Positions 44,246 through 51,773 of a DNA stretch of 64,000 nt are shown here, piece after piece. Position numbers and translations under genes: made by a program. The stretch is taken from NCBI GenBank assembly GCA_963677085.2, contig CAXXFH010000004.1:5084001-5148000 (forward strand), in the 5' to 3' direction. This stretch comes from G963677085 sp963677085. Lineage in GTDB: Bacteria > Planctomycetota > Planctomycetia > Pirellulales > Thermoguttaceae. Below the pieces are notes generated by a model. It saw only the letters and a program-made list of their open reading frames with translations. It had not been told where the DNA came from and searched no databases. How positions within the stretch are numbered: the stretch's first letter is position 1; each line of letters starts with the position of its first letter.

Positions 44246-44725
44246 ATGCCAGCGCAACGTTTGAAGCGATTTCTGGAAGAGAACCGAATCCCGTACATTT
44301 CGATTCCCCACGACTCCACCTTCACGGCGCAGGAGACGGCTGCGTCGGCCCATGTCCGTGGTCAGGAACTGGCCAAAACGGTCATGGTGCGGCTCGACGA
44401 TCGGATCGTGATGGCCGTATTGCCCTCCACGGCGATGCTTGATCTGGAATCCTTGCGCAAAGCCACCGGCACGAAACATGCCATGCTGGCTACCGAGCAG
44501 CAATTCCAGGATCGGTTTCCCGACTGCGAGGTGGGAGCCATGCCGCCGTTTGGCAATCTGTACGATCTGCCGGTCTATGTCGATAGTTCGCTCCGCGAGG
44601 ACGAACACATCGCGTTCAATGCCGGCAGACACAACGAGTTGGTACAGATTTCCTACGCCGATTTTGAGCGGCTGGTGCGGCCGAAGATCGTTACTTTGGT
44701 TTACGGGGCGCACACCCACGCTTGA
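44246..44725 (+). CDS. YbaK/EbsC-type aminoacyl-tRNA deacylase domain protein
   Basis: 159 residues with a strong TTAAGGAGG upstream. Family marks: N-terminal LKRFLEENRIPYISIPHDST, FTAQETAASAHVRGQELAKT, catalytic-type Lys in AKTVMVRLDDR, GAMPPFGNLYDLPVYVDSSL (the GxxxPFG segment of YbaK/ProX) and EHIAFNAGRHNELVQISYAD. Such proteins hydrolyse mischarged tRNAs (for example Cys- or Ala-tRNAPro) in the cytoplasm; a stand-alone version of this size is usual. Followed by a hairpin with a T-rich tail and then a small gene. Confidence 0.9.
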   Translation: MPAQRLKRFLEENRIPYISIPHDSTFTAQETAASAHVRGQELAKTVMVRLDDRIVMAVLPSTAMLDLESLRKATGTKHAMLATEQQFQDRFPDCEVGAMPPFGNLYDLPVYVDSSLREDEHIAFNAGRHNELVQISYADFERLVRPKIVTLVYGAHTHA

Positions 44726-44755
44726 GACGGTCCGCGGGGCGGTGTTTCGGTGAAG

Positions 44756-44812
44756 CGGCAGATGGCGTGTCGTCTGGACGTGACGACGCTGCCGCGTAGA
44801 ATGTCTTTGTCT
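44756..44812 (+). terminator. Possible terminator after the YbaK gene
   Basis: Stem CGGCAGATGGCGTGTCGTC / GACGACGCTGCCG (44756-44774 and 44782-44794, with two bulged bases), followed by a T-rich stretch, GTCTTTGTCTTTC. Confidence 0.55.
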
Positions 44813-44858
44813 TTCTCGACTGAACAGACCCGCTCCACTTGGTTTTGATGCCGCAATA

Positions 44859-45095
44859 ATGGAACAAAAACATACGTTTTCTGCCGAAGACATGCTCTTC
44901 GATGCAAATCTTCAGGAGTTCGCCCATCGCATCGGCATCATTTGCGGTTTGGAGTCGGGAGGTCAATTGCCGCCCGACCAAGCATACCGGCAGATCAAAA
45001 ACCTTTGGAAGCAACTCAAACGGAGCAGGAAAAACCTGGGGATCGGCCAGCCGCCCGACGATTCGGAAGATTTGGGCGGCGATTTCGCCGAATAG
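44859..45095 (+). CDS. Small conserved-looking protein of unknown function
   Basis: 78 residues: FDANLQEFAHRIGIICGLES, GGQLPPDQAYRQIKNLWKQL, then KRSRKNLGIG and an acidic tail. From memory it resembles small proteins known in cyanobacteria with ANLQEFA..V..I..LETGGK, annotated only as a domain of unknown function; this was not checked. The sequence is helical with no signal or membrane segment. There is no clear ribosome site. It ends four bases before the convergent SLOG-family gene. Confidence 0.65.
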   Translation: MEQKHTFSAEDMLFDANLQEFAHRIGIICGLESGGQLPPDQAYRQIKNLWKQLKRSRKNLGIGQPPDDSEDLGGDFAE

Positions 45096-45098
45096 TTG

Positions 45099-45563
45099 CT
45101 ACTGTGCAGGGGTGCCGCCGACGCGCAGAATCGCCTCCACATAGCTTTGGGCTTGCAGGGCGATACCGGGGCACTGGCTCTCGCGAGGACCCGCCACATT
45201 GAGCACGGCCACTTGGTTGGCCGCTAACCAATGGCTAACATCTTCCGGTGGGTCGGGATGGTCGAGGTCGACGACCAACAGCGGCCGATCGTATCGCTCG
45301 GCCAGTCGCAACGTTAGTTCGGTACCGCCGGAAATCCGGTGGCGAAAGAGAATGAGCGTGGCGTCGCTGTCGCGCACATTCCGCTCAGTCCGTGCCGGAT
45401 AGTCCGAAGAACTGGTTTCGCGCAACGCATAGCGAGCGGCTATCCGACCATCCTCGGCCAGTCGGCCGCGTGGGCACCAGCCGCCATGCTCTACACCGAT
45501 GGCCAACGCGGCGTCGAGTGCGCCGCGATCGACGCCCGTTTGTCCGCCCGAGACAATCTTCAT
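45099..45563 (-). CDS. SLOG-superfamily protein (putative molybdenum carrier type)
   Basis: 154 residues from ATG 45563; the 54 upstream codons are not convincing. MKIVSGGQTGVDRGALDAAL is diagnostic for the Rossmann-like SLOG/putative molybdenum-carrier family (related to DprA, LOG and YpsA), with the GGQTGVDR phosphate-binding loop and HGGWCPRGRLAEDG, ISGGTELTLRLAERYDRP (GGTxxT loop) and VLNVAGPRESQCPGI. These proteins bind nucleotides or phosphosugars; the biological role is unsettled. It lies 14 bp downstream of the LysM gene and forms an operon with it. Confidence 0.88.
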   Translation of the reverse strand: MKIVSGGQTGVDRGALDAALAIGVEHGGWCPRGRLAEDGRIAARYALRETSSSDYPARTERNVRDSDATLILFRHRISGGTELTLRLAERYDRPLLVVDLDHPDPPEDVSHWLAANQVAVLNVAGPRESQCPGIALQAQSYVEAILRVGGTPAQ

Positions 45564-45577
45564 CGCTACCCCCGGGC

Positions 45578-47041
45578 TTATCGCCGGTAGGTGGACGAAT
45601 CGCCTGGCGTTCGGGTGAGGGTTTCGGTAGGTTCGTCTTCCGGCAAGACAAGCTGCATGCCGGGAGCCAGCAGATGGTAGTCTTTGCCGATCACATCGCG
45701 ATTCATGTCGTAGATTTCGGCCCAACGCGAGGCTTGGCCAAGTTCATACCGGGCGATGTCGTAGAGGGTGTCGCCCTCTTCCACCGTGTACTTCCGCCCA
45801 CCGTAGCCGGCCCGGGTGCTAACCGTTTGCATGCGGTTGATCATGGCATCGCGATGATCGGCCTTGGGGCACAAGCCAGGGTAGTCTTTCTCCAACTCTT
45901 CGCGGTTGGGAGCCGACAGCGTGGCACCCACTTCAAGACGGTTCTGTTGCGGAAAGCGTTCGCGGTTGTGTTCGGCCAGGGCCTTGAAATACGCACCGCA
46001 GCCGTAGAGCCGTTCGGAAATCTTCCAGTAGCTGTCGTTGGGTTGGATGACGTATTGGCCGTCTTCCGTGCGAACGTCGTCCACGGTGATCGGTGCGGGT
46101 GCGACTCGGGCTGCCGTCGGCGTTGCGTCGATTTGCCGAAGAGCATTTTCCGAGCGGCCGGTTCGAACTGGGTAGTCGGGAATGGTTGTTCGACGCGATG
46201 CACCGCCAGGATATCGGTCCGAGGCATAGGCCGACGGCGGCGCATAGGCGCTCGAAGAGGAGGGGCGCGTATCCGACGCCCGCGAATAGGCGCTCGACCG
46301 GTAGCTGTTGGTCGAGGGCAAGCTGGTGGCACCCGGCCGTGCATTCTGGGCGAAGTCGTGGCGGTTGGAACTTGCTACATCGCGGTAGCCGGCCGATGAA
46401 TCGTCTGGCACGTGCCGACGCATGGAAGCGTCCTGACGTGCGTCGGCGCTTCCCGTGGAGTCTGGCGAGCTGGGGATCGATAGTTGGAGTTGAGTCTGCG
46501 GATCGTAGTTTTGCGGCGATCGTGAGTCGACGCCAGACGGATCCGGGTCGGTCGGATTCCACGGTCGTACTGCCGTCGGCGCGTTTTGCTGGCTTCCATA
46601 CCGGCTATACGGGTCGGCGGCCTTTGGCCGGGGCGGAGCGGGCATGTAGGAAGGTTGCAGGTCGAGCTGCGGCGGTGCCTGAGGAACCTTGGGGACGCTG
46701 GTCCGGTCGGTTGCCATGCTCCACTGGGGAGTGCCGGTGCTTGAGGCGGCAGACGGCTTGCTTGTCGAGGCGGCGGCCTTCAAAACGGTAGGCTTGGTGA
46801 TTGTATTTGGTGCCACAGACGACGCAGCCATGGCGTTTTTCTCCGTGGCCGGCTTCTGGACGTGGTGGGCGTGGCCGTTGGGGGCCAAGCCGTCGGCCTT
46901 CGTGCCCTGAGGCGACTGTTCTGCAGCGGCCGCTTCGATAAGCGTTTCCTCACCACCGCGAAGGCGCAGATACAACACGGCTCCGAAAACCATGAGCAAA
47001 ACAGCGATAACTCCGATTCCGATTTTGGCTTCTTTGGCCAT
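45578..47041 (-). CDS. Membrane-anchored protein with two LysM domains
   Basis: 487 residues from ATG 47041 with AAGGAGG upstream. One N-terminal transmembrane helix (IGIGVIAVLLMVFGAVLYL), then a long disordered Ser/Pro/Ala-rich linker (residues ~40-300), and two LysM peptidoglycan-binding modules near the C terminus: YVIQPNDSYWKISERLYGCG and KYTVEEGDTLYDIARYELGQ. It would span the periplasm and hold the membrane to peptidoglycan or chitin-like material. The gene follows rsmH on the same strand after ~180 bp that contain copy D of the MITE-like repeat. Confidence 0.9.
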   Translation of the reverse strand: MAKEAKIGIGVIAVLLMVFGAVLYLRLRGGEETLIEAAAAEQSPQGTKADGLAPNGHAHHVQKPATEKNAMAASSVAPNTITKPTVLKAAASTSKPSAASSTGTPQWSMATDRTSVPKVPQAPPQLDLQPSYMPAPPRPKAADPYSRYGSQQNAPTAVRPWNPTDPDPSGVDSRSPQNYDPQTQLQLSIPSSPDSTGSADARQDASMRRHVPDDSSAGYRDVASSNRHDFAQNARPGATSLPSTNSYRSSAYSRASDTRPSSSSAYAPPSAYASDRYPGGASRRTTIPDYPVRTGRSENALRQIDATPTAARVAPAPITVDDVRTEDGQYVIQPNDSYWKISERLYGCGAYFKALAEHNRERFPQQNRLEVGATLSAPNREELEKDYPGLCPKADHRDAMINRMQTVSTRAGYGGRKYTVEEGDTLYDIARYELGQASRWAEIYDMNRDVIGKDYHLLAPGMQLVLPEDEPTETLTRTPGDSSTYRR

Positions 47042-47108
47042 CGTCCGCCTCCTTGCGTGCGCGATAGGCAACAGGCTGAGATTCTTTGTTTTATTGGATG
47101 GTTTTAGC

Positions 47109-47156
47109 GATCGATCGAAAAATAACTTGCCGATTCAGTGGGCCGTACTTCGCGAT
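47109..47156. repeat. MITE-like dispersed repeat, half copy D
   Basis: GATCGATCGAAAAATAACTT then GCCGATTCAGTGGGCCGTAC and TTCGC matches the reverse complement of the right half of copy B, with a few substitutions. The other half is missing. Confidence 0.85.
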
Positions 47157-47222
47157 TCGAATCCGCTCCATCGTTGTGGTTGCGATTCCCTGACGATTCA
47201 GTCGCATGCAGTAAGCGACAGG

Positions 47223-48104
47223 TCATCGTCTCTCCGCAATCCGAAGCTTGGCACTGCGGGCTCGCGGGTTGCGAGTCACTTCGTCGTCGCTGGGTCGAAT
47301 GGGTCGATTGGTTAGAACGTTTAGCCGTTCGTCGTTGCGAAATGCTTCCTTAACAGGCCGATCTTCCAGGGAATGAAAACTGATGATTGCCAAACGCCCG
47401 CCCGGCCGAAGGCAGTCGGGCATCCGTCGCAACGCAATCTCCAGGGATTTCAACTCTTCGTTCACGGCGATTCGTAAAGCCTGAAAAGTTCGTGTTGCGG
47501 GATCAATTCGTTGCGGCCCGCGCCGCGGTATGCAACGCCGAACCAACTCGGCCAACTCTTGCGAGGTTTCGATGGGTTTGCTGCGCCGCCGCTCGACAAT
47601 CTTTCGAGCGATTCGGCGACTGTAGCGTTCTTCTCCGTATTGGTAGATCAAGTCGGCCAGGTGCTCGGCACTGAGCCGGTTGACCAACTGGGCTGCCGAT
47701 TTTCCTTGAGTTGGATCGAATCGCAGGTCCAAAGGGCCTTCGGTCGAAAAACTGAAGCCGCGTGTCCTATCCTCCAACTGATCGCTGGAGAGCCCCAGGT
47801 CGAGCAGAATGCCGTCGACCGCCTCGATCTCCATCTGTTCGAGTATTTCCGGTAAGTCGCAGTAGTTGCTGTGGACGAGGTTCACCGGCATGCCAGCCAA
47901 ACTCACTTCGGCGGCGTCGAGGGCCTTCGGATCGCGATCCATCGCGATAATCAGCCCCTCGGGACCAACACGTTCGGCCAGTGCTCGCGTATGTCCTCCA
48001 CCACCCAGTGTTCCGTCGGCGAAAATGCTACCCGGCTGAGGGGCAAGCCATTCGACGATTTCGTCCAGGCACACGGGGACATGAATCGTCGGCTCGTCGC
48101 TCAT
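47223..48104 (-). CDS. rsmH: 16S rRNA (cytosine-1402-N4)-methyltransferase RsmH
   Basis: 293 residues from ATG 48104 (MSDEPTIHVPVCLDEIVEWL). SAM-binding FADGTLGGGGHTRALAERVG, then DAVDGILLDLGLSSDQLED-type segment (LLDLGLSSDQLEDRTRGFSF), LVNRLSAEHLADLIYQYGEE, RIDPATRTFQALRIAVNEEL and AIISFHSLEDRPVKEAF are diagnostic. It methylates C1402 in the 30S P-site. The open frame continues 350 codons upstream, but that is antisense to the ISKra4-like gene and is not coding. In most bacteria rsmH heads the dcw cluster; here no fts genes follow, as expected for planctomycetes. Confidence 0.97.
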   Translation of the reverse strand: MSDEPTIHVPVCLDEIVEWLAPQPGSIFADGTLGGGGHTRALAERVGPEGLIIAMDRDPKALDAAEVSLAGMPVNLVHSNYCDLPEILEQMEIEAVDGILLDLGLSSDQLEDRTRGFSFSTEGPLDLRFDPTQGKSAAQLVNRLSAEHLADLIYQYGEERYSRRIARKIVERRRSKPIETSQELAELVRRCIPRRGPQRIDPATRTFQALRIAVNEELKSLEIALRRMPDCLRPGGRLAIISFHSLEDRPVKEAFRNDERLNVLTNRPIRPSDDEVTRNPRARSAKLRIAERR

Positions 48105-48281
48105 AAGTTGTTGTCTTGCAAACGCTTGTAAGTGATCCGCCAGCCAACGGGTTGTCGTTCGGTTCAGCCCACGCCAACCACGGCTTGTCGAAAATGACGC
48201 GGGATTGTGCCAAGGATTGCCGCATCGGACAAGGCCAAAATGGCCTGGGGGAGGGGAGGGGCTGCAAGAAAGGAGGTTTGG

Positions 48282-49175
48282 GTGAAGGATTGCCGTCTGG
48301 ATGACAAGATTAGGGCTGTGGTGAAGGATCTGGCTCGGGAGCATCAGCGGGAATTGGCGGAGGCGGGGAGGCTCGTCGATTTCGAGGAGTTGACCTACCA
48401 GATCGGTGACGAGATCGCTCGACAGCTTTGCCAACACGTACTGCTCGGACGGGCCGAGCGAGCCCTCAAGGGGGAATTCGGCGACTGCCCGGAGTGCGGC
48501 GAGCCCGGAATGGTCTGCGAGCCGGAGCCCACCGTGCTTGCCGGCTTGCGAGGCGAACTGGCCTACCGCCAACCGCATTACTATTGTCCACGTTGTCGGC
48601 GCTCTTTTTTCCCGATGGCCGCCTCGTTGGGCGTGTCGGCACGCAGCCACGTCACGCCGATCGTCCTGCGGAAGATGGTCTGGGCGGGAAGCAGTCTCGG
48701 TAGTTTTGCGGTGGCCGAGGAGGCGTTGGACGAACTGGCCGGATTGTCGATCTCCTCGCGGCGCATTCGTTGTGCCGTCGAACGGATCGGTACCGAACGT
48801 GTGAGCAAACGCATCGAGGCCGTCGAACGGTTCCTGAGGTGCCCTATCGATGGTGGACACGGGCCGTTTGGCCTCGAAGGGTCGCTGGTGGCTACGGGTG
48901 TAGAAGTTGGCCTGATTGCTGGACTGGCCGCCACCGTCTGGCGACGCGGTGTGAAGGCCGCTCGCTATGAAAACGCCGCCGTCACTTCTTTCACTTCGAC
49001 CGAAACGACAATCCTCCCGGGCGAAGCAGTTGTGCCGGCCGAGACAGTCGTGGTCCGTTTGGCCGACGAAGACGATCACGCCTTCGATGGCAACGAAACG
49101 ACCCGCGACAATCACACCGCTGACGACAGTCCTGCAACCGGCCTCGAAGACCAAGCGACAGATCTTACGAAGTAG
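48282..49175 (+). CDS. ISKra4-transposase N-terminal-domain-derived ORF, catalytic core missing
   Basis: 297 residues from GTG 48282, preceded by AAAGGAGG, an excellent ribosome site. Residues ~60-190 match the N-terminal region of ISKra4-family transposases: zinc-binding CPECGEPGMVCEPEP, LRGELAYRQPHYYCPRCRRS and FFPMAASLGVSARSHVTPIV, LRKMVWAGSSLGSFAVAEEA and LSISSRRIRCAVERIGTERV. Where the RNase-H-like DDE core should begin (usually an acidic DGGR-type strand) it turns into PIDGGHGPFGLEGSLVATGV and a hydrophobic helix, then an acidic Thr-rich tail. No terminal inverted repeats were found. It may be a truncated remnant or a domesticated zinc-binding protein. The stop overlaps the convergent next gene by 11 bp. 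Confidence 0.75.
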   Translation: MKDCRLDDKIRAVVKDLAREHQRELAEAGRLVDFEELTYQIGDEIARQLCQHVLLGRAERALKGEFGDCPECGEPGMVCEPEPTVLAGLRGELAYRQPHYYCPRCRRSFFPMAASLGVSARSHVTPIVLRKMVWAGSSLGSFAVAEEALDELAGLSISSRRIRCAVERIGTERVSKRIEAVERFLRCPIDGGHGPFGLEGSLVATGVEVGLIAGLAATVWRRGVKAARYENAAVTSFTSTETTILPGEAVVPAETVVVRLADEDDHAFDGNETTRDNHTADDSPATGLEDQATDLTK

Positions 49176-49701
49176 GCGAAACGGTTTCCGCTTCGGTCGC
49201 TGCTGCCTGCTGCTGGATGATTTCGTCGAACCGCACGAGCGTTTCCCGGGCGGTCAAGCATGTGTGCCGGAATATCTCGGGACGTAAAACACTGCGGAGC
49301 CGCAGCACCGGTTTGTCCTGGTGTTTGAAGATCAGGTCGCCCGAGTGAAGCCATGCCTGACCTGGCTGAACGTCGATTTCAATCGAGTCGAACTCATCCA
49401 AGGTGATCACTTCTTCGGTTTGCGGGTTGGCCAATCCTCGTTGGATGAGAATCTGTCGGTCGGTTAGCTTGTAGCGACGACAAACAAAGGGCATCAGTTG
49501 CCAGCCGTAGATGGTCAGGCTGACAGGGATGGTCAGCAGGGCCATAAGGTTTCCGACCGTCAACGGCCCAACGCCAATCGGAATTGCTCCGAGTTGCCCC
49601 ACCACCCGGCCTAGGGCGTGGGCGCCGATGGTGGGCCAAACGGTCGTCATTTCTCGTTCTTCGAGATTTCTCGGAAGCTTGTCGGCAACCGTTTCTTCCA
49701 T
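49165..49701 (-). CDS. Membrane protein with PH-like (bPH) domain
   Basis: 178 residues from ATG 49701. A hydrophobic hairpin (VGNLMALLTIPVSLTIYGWQ and neighbouring LGAIPIGVGPLTVG) is followed by strands CRRYKLTDRQILIQRGLANP, EEVITLDEFDSIEIDVQPGQ, WLHSGDLIFKHQDKPVLRLR, SVLRPEIFRHTCLTARETLV, which match bacterial PH domains (YdbS/bPH2 type). These domains sit under the membrane and mediate protein or lipid contacts; the role is unknown. The last ~40 residues are helical. The upstream in-frame extension to 49803 is unlikely. Confidence 0.82.
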   Translation of the reverse strand: MEETVADKLPRNLEEREMTTVWPTIGAHALGRVVGQLGAIPIGVGPLTVGNLMALLTIPVSLTIYGWQLMPFVCRRYKLTDRQILIQRGLANPQTEEVITLDEFDSIEIDVQPGQAWLHSGDLIFKHQDKPVLRLRSVLRPEIFRHTCLTARETLVRFDEIIQQQAAATEAETVSPTS

Positions 49702-50088
49702 CGATCTATTGTCCTGCGTTCTTTTCTTGAGCGTTCTGTCGGGCCAACGATGGCTGGCAAGTCGGTGGGTGATTCGTTCCTCTTGGGATTGAATAACATC
49801 CAAACAGCCAGAGGGACCTGATCATGGTCGAAGTTGCGAGCTACGTCAACCTGGAGCCGTGCGTCAACTTGGGGGCCGGGAAAAAGCACTTCCTACGTGC
49901 AGGTTATGATCTGTGGCGGCGATTGAGCCGCGACGGCCGTGGCATGTGCTGGAAAATCAGTCGCATACGACGGAAAACCCGTCTCTGGCGACGGGTTGCG
50001 CCAATCTTTGACTCGTGGCCTGGTTGTTTAGGTAACGCAGCTAAAGACGTCCGCTGGTTTGTAGTGGAATTTCGCGATATTTCGGCAA
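49702..50088. other. Upstream region of the ABC/GTPase/Fe-S operon
   Basis: No gene; the frame from 49824 is continuous with the ABC ATPase but its translation is not protein-like. It holds an exact inverted repeat AACCCGTC/GACGGGTT (49976-49997) and ends at the sigma-54 promoter. Confidence 0.5.
49976..49997. promoter_or_regulatory. Inverted repeat, possible enhancer-binding-protein site
   Basis: AACCCGTC-TCTGGC-GACGGGTT, perfect 8-base arms, centred about 100 bp upstream of the -24 element, a usual distance for activators of sigma-54 promoters. Confidence 0.45.
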
Positions 50089-50103
50089 TGGCACACTCTT
50101 TGC
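50089..50103 (+). promoter_or_regulatory. Sigma-54 (-24/-12) promoter
   Basis: TGGCACACTCTTTGC: the -24 TGGCAC and -12 TTGC with exactly 10 bases between the GG and GC doublets, a full match to TGGCAC-N5-TTGC. It lies ~126 bp before the start of the ABC ATPase gene, giving a ~115-nt leader. Confidence 0.8.
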
Positions 50104-50228
50104 GATCCGCATGGCCTATTAGCAACGTCGGGCTGCGGCATATCGGAGAGGGGCCAACGTCCGACGATCGGTTTTCAACGAAAAGTTCAAGCCAAATCTG
50201 GATTACCCTCAAACGGAGATCAACACGG

Positions 50229-51014
50229 ATGATTCACGACATTTCCATTCTCGGCGGCCACGGCAAGTTGGGCCAGCCCGACTGCGTGGCCCGCATCGAC
50301 TTTCAGATGGGCGACGTGGTGAGCATTGTCGGGCCAACTGGCTCTGGCAAAACCACCTTGATCAATGATATCGAGCTGTTTGCCAACGGCAACACACCAA
50401 CTGGCCGGCGTGTGTTGATCAACGGCCAACTTCCGCCGGAAGAGTATCGCAACGATCCGTCCACCCATCCCATTGCTTTGATCACCCAGCATACCAGCTT
50501 TCTTTCCGACCTGCCTGTAGGAGAGTTCCTCAAAACCCACGCACGAATCCGCACTAGGGATCATTCGCAGATCGCCAACATGATTTCGCGAACTTTGGAG
50601 TTTGCCAACGACCTGACGGGCGAGCCCGTCGTGTTGACCAGCCGGATGACCGAGCTTTCGGGAGGACAAACTCGGGCGTTGCTGATTGCCGATGCCACGG
50701 TCGTCTGCAACACGCCCATCGTACTGTTGGACGAAGTGGAAAACGCCGGTATCCATCGCACCAGAGCATTGGAGTTGTTGCGTGAACACCGGAAGATCTT
50801 CATTTTTGTGACGCACGACCCGCGGATTGCCCTATTGTCGGACTACCGCATTGTCATGCAGGGGGGCGTGATTACCAAATTGCTGCATACCGACGCCCAT
50901 GAACGTACGTGTTCGGCGACCGTAGGCCGGATGGACGATTTTCTCTCGCAACTGCGCGAGAAAATCCGCCTCGGCGAACGTCTTGGTCCACAAACCATGA
51001 AGGTGCCCGCATGA
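50229..51014 (+). CDS. ABC-type ATPase without membrane partner (first gene of sigma-54 module)
   Basis: 261 residues from ATG 50229 with GGAG upstream. Walker A GPTGSGKTTL (35-42), Q-loop ALITQHTSF, signature ELSGGQTRALLIADA (~140), Walker B TPIVLLDEVENAG with catalytic Glu, switch His in IFVTHDPRIAL. A complete ABC ATPase, but no permease gene is in the operon, and the core is preceded by a short strand only. It overlaps the next gene by ATGA. With a GTPase and an Fe-S protein as partners it may power assembly or reductive activation of a metal centre, as non-transport ABC ATPases do. That function is inference; a soluble transporter subunit is the alternative. Confidence 0.88.
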   Translation: MIHDISILGGHGKLGQPDCVARIDFQMGDVVSIVGPTGSGKTTLINDIELFANGNTPTGRRVLINGQLPPEEYRNDPSTHPIALITQHTSFLSDLPVGEFLKTHARIRTRDHSQIANMISRTLEFANDLTGEPVVLTSRMTELSGGQTRALLIADATVVCNTPIVLLDEVENAGIHRTRALELLREHRKIFIFVTHDPRIALLSDYRIVMQGGVITKLLHTDAHERTCSATVGRMDDFLSQLREKIRLGERLGPQTMKVPA

Positions 51015-51712
51015 AGATTGCCATTTGTGCCGGGCCGGCAACTTCCGGAAAAACGGCGGTACTTCGCCACATCGTTGCCAAGCTGCTTGCCGCCGACCAG
51101 CGGGTTGCATTTTTGAAAATCGATGTGCAGTATGCCGAGGAAGACGAGATATTTGCCGCGGAATTCGACATTCCGACGCGAAAAGTCTATTCCGGCGAAC
51201 TCTGTCCCGATCACTGCAACGTCATGGTACTCGGCGATGCCCTGCAATGGGCAGAGAAAGAAAAAGCTGAGGTGTTGCTGGTTGAAACGGCCGGCCTGTG
51301 CTTGCGGTGTTCGCCGTATGTCGACGGCGGCCTGGGCCTGGTCGTGCTGGAAGCCACCAGTGGGATGAATTTGCCGCTGAAAGTGGGGCCCATGCTCTCG
51401 CTGGCCGACGTGGCTGTGGTAACCAAGATCGATCGGGTATCGCAGGCAGAACGCGAAGTGTTTCGTGCCCGAATTCAGGAGGTAGCGCCCGAGGTCGGCA
51501 TCCGCGAGGTCAACGCCCTGCACGGCATTGGCATCGATCCGCTGGTCGATCGTGTCCTGGCGACTCCGGACGCTGGCGAGCATCTGTTGTTGCGTGGCAA
51601 CCCACCAGTAGGTACCTGCACGATCTGCGTCGGCAAGCGGGATGTGGGCTGGCAGTCACATTTCGGCGTGGTCCGTCCCCTGGAAAACCAGGTTTTCTAT
51701 CGGGGCGAGTGA
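51011..51712 (+). CDS. Metallocentre-type GTPase (HypB/UreG/CobW-like) with cysteine pairs
   Basis: 233 residues, start codon inside the stop of the ABC gene (ATGA). P-loop GPATSGKTAV (8-15), strand FLKIDVQYAEEDE as switch I, LLVETAGLCLRCSPY as switch II (ETAG in place of DxxG), VVTKIDRVSQAER as the base-recognition TKxD motif. It is a SIMIBI-class GTPase like HypB and UreG, which insert nickel. CPDHC (68-72), CLRC and CTICVG provide cysteine pairs suitable for binding a metal or Fe-S cluster, and VNALHGIGIDPL closes the domain. It probably acts with the ABC ATPase and the Fe-S protein on one target. The metal and target are unknown. Confidence 0.88.
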   Translation: MKIAICAGPATSGKTAVLRHIVAKLLAADQRVAFLKIDVQYAEEDEIFAAEFDIPTRKVYSGELCPDHCNVMVLGDALQWAEKEKAEVLLVETAGLCLRCSPYVDGGLGLVVLEATSGMNLPLKVGPMLSLADVAVVTKIDRVSQAEREVFRARIQEVAPEVGIREVNALHGIGIDPLVDRVLATPDAGEHLLLRGNPPVGTCTICVGKRDVGWQSHFGVVRPLENQVFYRGE

Positions 51713-51773
51713 CTCGACCATTTACGTAAACAACAACGGTAGCAAGAAAAAACAAACCATTAAGGATATGGCC

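Noticed and set aside
48105..49154. 350-codon N-terminal extension of rsmH
   Set aside because: It is antisense to the ISKra4-derived gene and unlike any RsmH. The family start MSDEPTIHVPV at 48104 fits the usual length.
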